Positions 1 to 5,363 of a stretch of DNA of 27,672 bases are shown here, piece by piece. Origin of the DNA: Erysipelotrichaceae bacterium (GTDB taxonomy: Bacteria > Bacillota_I > Bacilli_A > Erysipelotrichales > Coprobacillaceae); contig JAJQGQ010000054.1 of NCBI GenBank assembly GCA_021200395.1, positions 1 to 27,672 on the forward strand, read 5' to 3'. A program made the position numbers and the translations under genes. Numbering within the stretch: the stretch's first letter is position 1; each line of letters starts with the position of its first letter. Below the pieces are notes generated by a model. It made no database searches. It was given only the letters and a program-made list of their open reading frames with translations, and was not told the origin of the DNA.

Positions 1-50
1 CATTTAGTATGTGATAAACTATGTAAGTCATCTGAATATTGTTTATTCAT
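1..50 (-). mobile_element. tnpA: IS200/IS605-type transposase TnpA, N-terminal fragment cut by window edge
   Basis: Only the first 16 codons lie inside the window. The readable peptide is MNKQYSDDLHSLSHTK, followed by a partial TG codon that would give Trp if the next base is G. The SLSHTK(W) string is characteristic of the N-terminus of the Y1 HUH transposase TnpA of IS200/IS605 elements, which move single-stranded DNA by a peel-and-paste mechanism. An AAAGGAG ribosome binding site lies 9 bases before the ATG. A strong hairpin about 55 bases upstream (105-127) is placed where the left-end hairpin of such an element belongs. Catalytic HUH and Tyr residues are outside the window, so integrity cannot be judged. 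The family call rests on a short peptide plus the hairpin. Confidence 0.75.
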
Positions 51-104
51 ATGACTACACTCCTTTCTAATAGTACCATTATCACTACGCTGAAAGCTTG
101 TAGT

Positions 105-127
105 AACCCCTAGCCTAGCTAGGGGTT
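105..127. repeat. Perfect inverted repeat, probable IS200/IS605 left-end hairpin
   Basis: Arms AACCCCTAGC (105-114) and GCTAGGGGTT (118-127) are perfectly complementary, with a CTA loop. Neither side is followed by a T-run, so this is not an ordinary intrinsic terminator. It lies upstream of the tnpA fragment in the position expected for the subterminal hairpin that TnpA recognises at the element's left end. The true element tip is probably between about 128 and 140, next to the rpmE terminator, but I cannot place it exactly. Confidence 0.65.
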
Positions 128-140
128 TATTGTTCCAACA

Positions 141-169
141 AAAAAAACCTGCTTATGCAGGTTTTTTTT
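141..169 (-). terminator. Intrinsic terminator of rpmE
   Basis: AAAAAAACCTGC, TTAT loop, then GCAGGTTTTTTTT. On the minus strand this is a 5-bp GC-containing stem extended by A-T pairs and ending in a U-run, starting 4 bases after the rpmE stop codon. It is symmetric, so it could also stop plus-strand transcription. Confidence 0.85.
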
Positions 170-172
170 GTT

Positions 173-376
173 TTATTTTAAGCCGTATTTCTTATTGAAC
201 TTATCAATACGTCCATCAGCACTTGCAAATCTTTGTTTTCCTGTGTAGAATGGATGACAATTTGAACATGTATCCACACGAATTTCTTTTAATACAGAGC
301 CTGTTTTAAAAGTTGCTCCACAAGAAGTACAAATAACAGTTGCTTCATTATACTTTGGATGAATATTTGGTTTCAT
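173..376 (-). CDS. rpmE: 50S ribosomal protein L31
   Basis: A 67-residue L31 of the large ribosomal subunit. The zinc-type (C+) form is shown by Cys16-x-x-Cys19 and Cys37-x-x-Cys40, together with the family signature HPFYTGKQ near residue 41 and the usual KYGLK C-terminus. An AAGGAG ribosome binding site precedes the ATG at a normal distance. It lies downstream of murA with no terminator between them, so it may be read from murA as well as from its own weak promoter. In many Bacillota the zinc-containing L31 is replaced by a cysteine-less paralogue under zinc starvation; whether this genome has that paralogue cannot be seen here. The gene is followed at once by its terminator and then by the IS element. 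Confidence 0.97.
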   Translation of the reverse strand: MKPNIHPKYNEATVICTSCGATFKTGSVLKEIRVDTCSNCHPFYTGKQRFASADGRIDKFNKKYGLK

Positions 377-429
377 TTTTATTTCTCCTTCCGCCTTGAA
401 ATATTTGCTACTTCAAAGTAAGTCGCTAA

Positions 430-435
430 ATTATA
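430..435 (-). promoter_or_regulatory. Candidate -10 element for rpmE
   Basis: A TATAAT hexamer on the minus strand lies 54 bases before the rpmE start. No good -35 hexamer is seen at 16-18 bases, so this is weak evidence for a separate rpmE promoter. The leader between it and the ATG shows only short, unconvincing stems. Confidence 0.4.
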
Positions 436-476
436 ATAACATTTAAATATATGAAATTCAATAGTTTTTTATTTTT

Positions 477-1748
477 TTATGCATCTATTTCATATCTAGT
501 CATATGGGCACCTAAAGTAATAAGCTTTTGATCAATGTTATCATAACCACGATCAATATGATAAACATTCATAATTTCTGTTTTTCCTTCAGCTATAAGA
601 CCAGCTATAATTAAAGCTGCCCCACATCTTAAATCAGTGGCCTGAACACGTGCTCCATGAAGTTTAGTCGATCCATAAATCATACTTGAAGCCCTACCCA
701 CTTCTATATGAGCACCCATTTTATTGAGCTGTTCACAATGCAAGAAACGTTCAATATAAATTGTTTCCTTAACAGAAGATTTCCCATCAGCTTGGGTTAA
801 CAAAGCCGTTAAAGGTTGTTGTAAATCGGTTGCAAAGCCAGGATAGATTTGTGTTTTAACATGGACTGGCTTTAAAGGTTTCTGTGATCCATAAACAATA
901 ATACTATCACCAACAACATCCATTTGTACACCCATTTCTTTTAATTTAGAAATAAGAGCCTCTAAATGTTGAGGAATAACATTTTGAATAATCACTTTTT
1001 CTCCAGCAGCTGCAGCAATAATTAAAAATGTTCCTGCTTCGATGCGATCAGGTATAATTTCATGAAAAGTACCATGTAAATGATCTACTCCATCAATAGT
1101 AATTGTATCTGTTCCGACACCTCTAATATGTGCTCCCATCTTTGTTAGAAGATTGGTTACATCGATTATTTCTGGTTCCTTAGCAGCATTTTCAATAATT
1201 GTCCTGCCTTTAGCTTTAACTGCTGCTAATAAAATATTAATAGTGGCACCTACTGATGCAAAATCTAAATAAATAGAATTACCTATTAATTCATCAGCTT
1301 CTAACAAATATGTCTCTTCAACTTCATCATACGTAATATTAGCTCCTAAAGCCTTAAAACCCTTTAAATGAAGATCAATAGGTCGAGGTCCTAAATAACA
1401 TCCTCCTGGCATCTTAATCTTCACTCTCTTATATTTTCCAAGCAATGCTCCCATAAAATAATAAGAAGCTCTTAATTTATTAACAGCATCACTTACTAAA
1501 GGTATATCTTTCATTTGACTAGGATCAATCCTAATAGAATCACCTTTAATATCAACATCACAATTCAATTCTTTAAGCAAAATTGCTAATGCTTCAACAT
1601 CAGAAATCTCTGGCACTCCTAATATCTCTACTGGTCCATCAGCTAACACTGCTGCTGGAATAAGTGCCACTGTCGCATTCTTTGCACCACTAATGCGCAC
1701 AGTTCCATTTAACTTATAACCGCCTTCAATAGCTATAACTTTTGACAT
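477..1748 (-). CDS. murA: UDP-N-acetylglucosamine 1-carboxyvinyltransferase (MurA; MurZ/MurA2-type by context)
   Basis: The 423-residue enzyme transfers enolpyruvate from PEP to UDP-GlcNAc, the first committed cytoplasmic step of peptidoglycan synthesis. It has the EPSP-synthase-like two-domain fold. Lys23-Asn24 sit in the SGAKNA motif of the substrate site. Cys117, in the GGCYLGPRPIDLH loop, is the residue that reacts with PEP and is alkylated by fosfomycin, so the enzyme should be intrinsically fosfomycin-sensitive. The C-terminal part keeps DLR near GADLRCGAA-like sequence (here ATDLRCGAA) and the family's HIDRGYDNI motif. Many Bacillota carry two MurA paralogues. The neighbouring rpmE resembles the murAB/murZ-rho-rpmE region of Bacillus subtilis, which suggests the MurZ copy, but no rho is present. 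It has its own sigma-A promoter. There is no terminator before rpmE. Confidence 0.95.
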   Translation of the reverse strand: MSKVIAIEGGYKLNGTVRISGAKNATVALIPAAVLADGPVEILGVPEISDVEALAILLKELNCDVDIKGDSIRIDPSQMKDIPLVSDAVNKLRASYYFMGALLGKYKRVKIKMPGGCYLGPRPIDLHLKGFKALGANITYDEVEETYLLEADELIGNSIYLDFASVGATINILLAAVKAKGRTIIENAAKEPEIIDVTNLLTKMGAHIRGVGTDTITIDGVDHLHGTFHEIIPDRIEAGTFLIIAAAAGEKVIIQNVIPQHLEALISKLKEMGVQMDVVGDSIIVYGSQKPLKPVHVKTQIYPGFATDLQQPLTALLTQADGKSSVKETIYIERFLHCEQLNKMGAHIEVGRASSMIYGSTKLHGARVQATDLRCGAALIIAGLIAEGKTEIMNVYHIDRGYDNIDQKLITLGAHMTRYEIDA

Positions 1749-1820
1749 GCACTATTTCCTTCCTTCATCTATATATCAAAATGTATTTCTTAAATACATT
1801 AATTTTTCATTTATAGTTTG

Positions 1821-1849
1821 ATTATACACGTTAAATGAAGAATAATCAA
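1821..1849 (-). promoter_or_regulatory. Sigma-A promoter of murA
   Basis: On the minus strand TTGATT (1844-1849), a 17-base spacer, then TATAAT (1821-1826). It sits 72 bases before the murA start. The hexamers and spacing are identical to those of the acn promoter at 7308-7336. Confidence 0.7.
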
Positions 1850-1942
1850 AACAATTTCATAAATATCTTATTTTCCTAAACATTCATGCGATTTATACAA
1901 AAATTCTTCACAGATTATTCATAAACATTTTAAAAATAATTC

Positions 1943-1970
1943 TTTACAGAAATTTTATAAGTGGTATACT
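1943..1970 (+). promoter_or_regulatory. Sigma-A promoter of the tRNA gene
   Basis: TTTACA (1943-1948), a 16-base spacer, then TATACT (1965-1970) preceded by TGG, giving an extended -10. Initiation is expected near 1976-1978, only one to three bases before the predicted mature tRNA 5' end at 1979, so the precursor would have almost no 5' leader. Confidence 0.7.
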
Positions 1971-1978
1971 AGATTTAT

Positions 1979-2051
1979 GCACAGTTGGTGAAGTGGTGAA
2001 CACACTAGGTTCTCATCCTAGCATTCAGGGGTTCGAACCCCCTACGGTGTA
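1979..2051 (+). tRNA. tRNA-Glu (anticodon CUC), atypical acceptor stem
   Basis: A full cloverleaf can be drawn. The D stem GTG/CAC (1988-1990/2001-2003) keeps the U11-A24 pair typical of tRNA-Glu. The anticodon stem is CTAGG/CCTAG with loop TTCTCAT, so the anticodon is CTC (2012-2014), reading GAG. The variable loop has five bases. The T arm is AGGGG, TTCGAAC, CCCCT. The acceptor is irregular: position 1-72 is a G-U wobble (1979/2050) and position 5-68 is an A-G mismatch (1983/2046); the other five pairs are sound. The discriminator is A2051. The next bases are CGA, so CCA is not encoded. It has its own promoter and terminator. The D-loop sequence AAGTGGTGAA resembles bacterial tRNA-Glu. It could be functional, a decaying extra copy, or specialised. 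Confidence 0.8.
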
Positions 2052-2053
2052 CG

Positions 2054-2083
2054 AAAAAAGCATTAGCGTCGCTAATGCTTTTT
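2054..2083. terminator. Bidirectional intrinsic terminator between tRNA and the helical-protein gene
   Basis: GCATTAGC (2060-2067), GTC loop, GCTAATGC (2071-2078), flanked by a run of six A at 2054-2059 and five T at 2079-2083. It stops the tRNA transcript on the plus strand. On the minus strand it stops the two-gene unit whose last stop codon (2082-2084) lies in the T-run. Confidence 0.88.
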
Positions 2084-2486
2084 ATATAAAATCTTTTAAT
2101 TCTTTAATATAATGTTGATTTAAAGATTCAAATTTTGACATATACTCTTTAGTATGAGAAGATATGTCATTTTTATTTTCTAAATGTGTCATATTCATTA
2201 TAGCTTGATTACATCCCTCAATAAGCATTTTGGCTATTTTTGCATCATTTGCCATGATACTTTTCATTTCAACCATACCCTCTAACATCATCTTTTGTTT
2301 TTCCTTATCTTCAACATCAGGATATGTATGAATAATTTCATCTTTGAGTTCGCCATAGCTTTTTCTTTGATGCATAACTATGTTTCGTAATTGTTCATTT
2401 TCAATCTTATCTAACAGATGATCAATGGATACCATACCTATGTTAAGATCATTTAATAATTCTTCAATTGTCTTTTTTTGATTCAA
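2082..2486 (-). CDS. Small all-helical protein of unknown function (possibly ferritin-like/DUF2383-like)
   Basis: I do not recognise this gene with confidence. The product is about 134 residues, highly charged, with no signal peptide or membrane segment. Its heptad-like helices are consistent with a four-helix bundle, and the ending, a helix rich in Lys and Glu, recalls small ferritin-like proteins of the DUF2383 kind. I see no clear metal-binding ExxH pairs. Start choice: GGGTGAT at 2491-2497 sits four bases before a TTG codon at 2484-2486. The same GGTGAT-N4-start spacing is seen at several other genes here, so TTG is preferred over the in-frame GTG at 2493-2495. The start overlaps the end of the upstream metallophosphatase gene by about 23 bases, so the two are probably translationally coupled and work together. 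The unit ends in the bidirectional terminator. Confidence 0.7.
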   Translation of the reverse strand: MNQKKTIEELLNDLNIGMVSIDHLLDKIENEQLRNIVMHQRKSYGELKDEIIHTYPDVEDKEKQKMMLEGMVEMKSIMANDAKIAKMLIEGCNQAIMNMTHLENKNDISSHTKEYMSKFESLNQHYIKELKDFI

Positions 2487-3639
2487 TTTTATCACCCATA
2501 TATAGTTTAGTCATATTATCATTATTTATACTTTTTAAATACTGATATTTTATCCATCCTACTTGATTATGGTATATAACATAAGCATATTCATCATAGA
2601 TGCCTATGAGTTTAACATGTTCATCTTTTTGCATAGATAATTTATTATCAGTATAATCATCTAAACAATAGGTTGCATTGTTTTTTATATATAAGAATTC
2701 ATTTTTAATCCATAGTGTTTGATTGGTATCTTTTTGATAGCATAAACTAAATTGTGAATCTTTTTGAAGAATCGATACTTCAAAATAAGGATAAGATATT
2801 TTATGAATATCTTGTGATGGTTGATAAATATCTTGAGTGACTTGATAAATAGGTAATGGTTGTACATATTCCTTTTGATAAGTGATTTGATTATTCTTGC
2901 TTTCAATAATAAGAGCATTTAACTGTGAAAGACATTTAACACCAGTACCACCATCAATACATATGATTTTCTTATCTAGATCTAATATAATGGAATTATC
3001 AATCGTTGATTTGTAATTAGAAGTAGGAATATGTCCTACCACCACAATTTCATCTAAAATATGACCTTTATGATAGAAGTTTTGCATTTCTAACATTGAT
3101 GATAATGAACTATTTTGATAATCTTTTCTTTGTTCAATGCCTGCATGAACAAAGAGGAATTGATTGAATCTTAGAGTTACAGGTAATTGGTTAATGTATT
3201 TTAATTCTTTTTTGAGATAGTTATATATTTGTTTTTGATTACCTAATAAAGTATCAGGATGTGTATCTAAGTGTAAGCGATGATAAACATCTCTAATAAC
3301 ACCATTAGAAGAGATACGTTTAAGATATATAGGTATTTGATTAGCTAATTCAGGTACAGAAAGCATGGCTGTTAAAGCCCATTCACAGTTACCTAATAAG
3401 ACATAAGTACGGGGATTTTCATCAAGTTTTTGGACATAATGAATCGTATCAAGAACTTGATCGCCCTTTTCTACAAAATCACCTAATATAATAAGATAAT
3501 CATCATGTTTATATTGAACTTTTTTTAATAATGCCTGCAAACGATCCAAATGGCCATGAATATCACTAATAACAATGAGGCGATAATCATGATTGATATC
3601 AACTTGTAAATGTTGCGGATGGATTGTAACTGGTAGCAT
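2464..3639 (-). CDS. Metallophosphatase (calcineurin-like) with C-terminal SH3-like domain
   Basis: About 391 residues from the preferred ATG. The N-terminal 240 residues form a calcineurin-like phosphoesterase: SDIHGH (about 25-30), GDFVEKG (53-59), GNCEW (83-87), FVHAG (163-167), VGHIPT (201-206) and IDGGTG (228-233), which are the di-metal motifs of PPP-like enzymes. The usual GNHE motif is GNCE here, so Cys replaces the catalytic His; similar GNCD versions occur in related Bacillota proteins, as far as I recall. After a Gln-rich linker the last 90 or so residues form beta-strand-rich sequence ending in VGWIKYQYL, like a bacterial SH3 module. No signal peptide is seen, so it is likely cytosolic. 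AAGGAAGTGA before the ATG at 3637-3639 supports that start over the upstream GTG at 3646-3648. The substrate is unknown. Confidence 0.82.
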   Translation of the reverse strand: MLPVTIHPQHLQVDINHDYRLIVISDIHGHLDRLQALLKKVQYKHDDYLIILGDFVEKGDQVLDTIHYVQKLDENPRTYVLLGNCEWALTAMLSVPELANQIPIYLKRISSNGVIRDVYHRLHLDTHPDTLLGNQKQIYNYLKKELKYINQLPVTLRFNQFLFVHAGIEQRKDYQNSSLSSMLEMQNFYHKGHILDEIVVVGHIPTSNYKSTIDNSIILDLDKKIICIDGGTGVKCLSQLNALIIESKNNQITYQKEYVQPLPIYQVTQDIYQPSQDIHKISYPYFEVSILQKDSQFSLCYQKDTNQTLWIKNEFLYIKNNATYCLDDYTDNKLSMQKDEHVKLIGIYDEYAYVIYHNQVGWIKYQYLKSINNDNMTKLYMGDKIESKKDN

Positions 3640-3670
3640 CGTCTTCACTTCCTTGACATAAGTATACTAA

Positions 3671-3695
3671 AAAAACTAGAGAATATCTAGTTTTT
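3671..3695 (-). terminator. Terminator of the acn-icd-gntR operon
   Basis: AAAAACTAGA (3671-3680), GAATA loop, TCTAGTTTTT (3686-3695). On the minus strand the stem is followed by a U-run at 3670-3675. The gntR stop codon (TAG at 3687-3689) lies inside the stem. Confidence 0.8.
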
Positions 3696-4361
3696 GTTAG
3701 CATAATAAGCACGAACAAGAAGTTGTGTTTTTTTGATGTGTTTTTGCATCGTATCATAAGCAAGAGAGGCATCGCGTGCTTCGATAGCATTTAAGATAGC
3801 ACGATGTTCTTCAAGCGATGATTCACTGCGATCATATTGAGAAACACTATGACGACTTGTGATGGAGACATAGTAATGAATGTCTTTTAGTAGGCTTTCA
3901 AAGTATTGTGATTGAGTTGCCTGATAGATTGTTTCATGGAAGAGAATATTGAGATCATCAATCTTACTTTGATCTTTTTTCATGGAATAAAATTCCATAA
4001 GTTCAAAGACTTCCTTGATTTTAGCAAAATGTTCTTCATCCATACGTTCTATGGCAAAACGAATGGCCAAACCTTCTAAAGCCATACGTACCTCAAACAT
4101 ATCATCAATATCTCGTGGTGAAAATCCTTTCACATAAACACCTTTATTAGGAATACTTTCAACAAGACCTTCTAATTCTAATTGTTTTAGAGCTTCCCTA
4201 ATAGGTGTACGACTAATTTTTAATTCATTCGCTAAAGCTAATTCATTGAGTTTTTGACCTTTTTCATATTCTTCATTAAGAATACGATCTCTTAATAATT
4301 CAAATATCTTACTACTTAAAGAACCAGGTCCTGTGTGTTCAAATAAACTATGAGATGGCAT
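3687..4361 (-). CDS. GntR-family transcriptional regulator, FCD (FadR-type) subfamily
   Basis: About 224 residues. The N-terminal winged helix-turn-helix runs from about residue 12 to 75, with the diagnostic ISRTPIREALKQLELEGLV segment followed by the wing NKGVYVKGF. The C-terminal all-helical FCD effector domain covers about 82-215, with the LFHETIY and EEHRAILNAIEARD motifs that usually carry metal- and acid-binding Asn/His residues. FCD domains typically bind small carboxylic acids, so citrate, isocitrate or 2-oxoglutarate would be natural effectors here; that is inference. The gene is last in acn-icd-gntR: the icd stop codon TAG overlaps its ribosome binding site AGGTGAT, which lies four bases before the chosen ATG. 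A palindrome at the operon promoter (7297-7310) is the likely autoregulatory operator. Confidence 0.9.
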   Translation of the reverse strand: MPSHSLFEHTGPGSLSSKIFELLRDRILNEEYEKGQKLNELALANELKISRTPIREALKQLELEGLVESIPNKGVYVKGFSPRDIDDMFEVRMALEGLAIRFAIERMDEEHFAKIKEVFELMEFYSMKKDQSKIDDLNILFHETIYQATQSQYFESLLKDIHYYVSITSRHSVSQYDRSESSLEEHRAILNAIEARDASLAYDTMQKHIKKTQLLVRAYYANKN

Positions 4362-4370
4362 AATAATCAC

Positions 4371-5363
4371 CTATAACTTTGCAATAATAGCATTGGTAAA
4401 TTCAGTTGTAGAAGATGTACCACCAATATCAGGTGTCACAAATGTTCCCTCTTCAACAACTTGAGACAAGGCATCTCTTAAGTGATTAGCATTATCCAAT
4501 TGACCAAGATCTTCTAACATAAGTGCAAAAGCTAACAACAAGGCACTTGGATTTGCAATATTTTTACCAGCAATATCAGGTGCACTACCATGAACAGCTT
4601 CATAAATACGATAATCATCACCTATATTACCACTAGGGGCAAAGCCCAAACCACCAACTAAACCTGCACATAAATCAGAAACAATATCGCCATATAAATT
4701 AGGAGCAACCAAAACATCAAATGTTTCTGGTCTTATCACTAATTGCATACACATATTATCAACAATAACTTCTTGTGCTTCAATATCTGGATAATCTTTA
4801 GATACATTTCTAAAAGAATCCAAGAATAAGCCATCTGTAAATTTCATAATATTAGCTTTATGAATACAAGTCACTTTATGACGTTTATTGTTTTTTGCAT
4901 ATTCAAAAGCATAACGACATATTTTTTCACTAGCTTCTCTAGTAATGAGCTTAATACCATTAGCCATATTATCATTAATCATATATTCGATACCCTTATA
5001 AAGATCTTCAGTATTTTCACGAATCATGACTAAATCAATATTTTCATATTTAGAATCAATTCCCTTAAATGAACGAATAGGTCTTACATTAGCATATGTG
5101 GCAAACTTTTGACGCAAAGCCACATTCACACTTCTAAAACCCGTTCCAATAGGTGTCGCTGTAGGCCCTTTTAAAGCCCATTTATATTCAGTAATGGCAT
5201 CAACCAAGCCAGGTTCAAAAACTTCCTTAGTTTTAGCAGCATATTCAGCTCCTGCCTGATATGTTACCCATTCAATATCTAAATTCATAGCTTTAGTAAT
5301 ATCTTCTACGCTTTTGGCGATTTCTGGTCCAATGCCATCTCCTGGTATTAAAACAGCTTTCAT
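4371..5363 (-). CDS. icd: Isocitrate dehydrogenase, short NAD-type
   Basis: A 330-residue member of the isocitrate/isopropylmalate dehydrogenase family that decarboxylates isocitrate to 2-oxoglutarate. Visible motifs: PGDGIGPE at the N-terminus; SVNVALRQ and YANVRPIRS, which form the isocitrate signature SxNxxLR...YANxRP and argue against isopropylmalate dehydrogenase; RENTEDLY with the catalytic Tyr; HKANIMK with the catalytic Lys; and APNLYGDIVSDL with metal-binding Asp residues. The cofactor region HGSAPDIAGKNIANP lacks the Lys-Tyr pair of NADP enzymes, so NAD is the expected cofactor. It starts inside the acn stop (TAATG overlap) and runs into the gntR ribosome binding site, so translation of all three genes is tightly coupled. 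Homoisocitrate dehydrogenase is a less likely alternative. Confidence 0.92.
   Translation of the reverse strand: MKAVLIPGDGIGPEIAKSVEDITKAMNLDIEWVTYQAGAEYAAKTKEVFEPGLVDAITEYKWALKGPTATPIGTGFRSVNVALRQKFATYANVRPIRSFKGIDSKYENIDLVMIRENTEDLYKGIEYMINDNMANGIKLITREASEKICRYAFEYAKNNKRHKVTCIHKANIMKFTDGLFLDSFRNVSKDYPDIEAQEVIVDNMCMQLVIRPETFDVLVAPNLYGDIVSDLCAGLVGGLGFAPSGNIGDDYRIYEAVHGSAPDIAGKNIANPSALLLAFALMLEDLGQLDNANHLRDALSQVVEEGTFVTPDIGGTSSTTEFTNAIIAKL

Noticed and set aside
105..127. Reading the 10-bp hairpin as a factor-independent terminator.
   Set aside because: Neither strand has a T-run after the stem, and the real rpmE terminator is at 141-169. Its place upstream of a TnpA start fits an IS end better.
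377..476. Possible L31 autoregulatory leader upstream of rpmE.
   Set aside because: Only short stems (such as TACT/AGTA) are seen; no structure convincing enough to name without covariation data.
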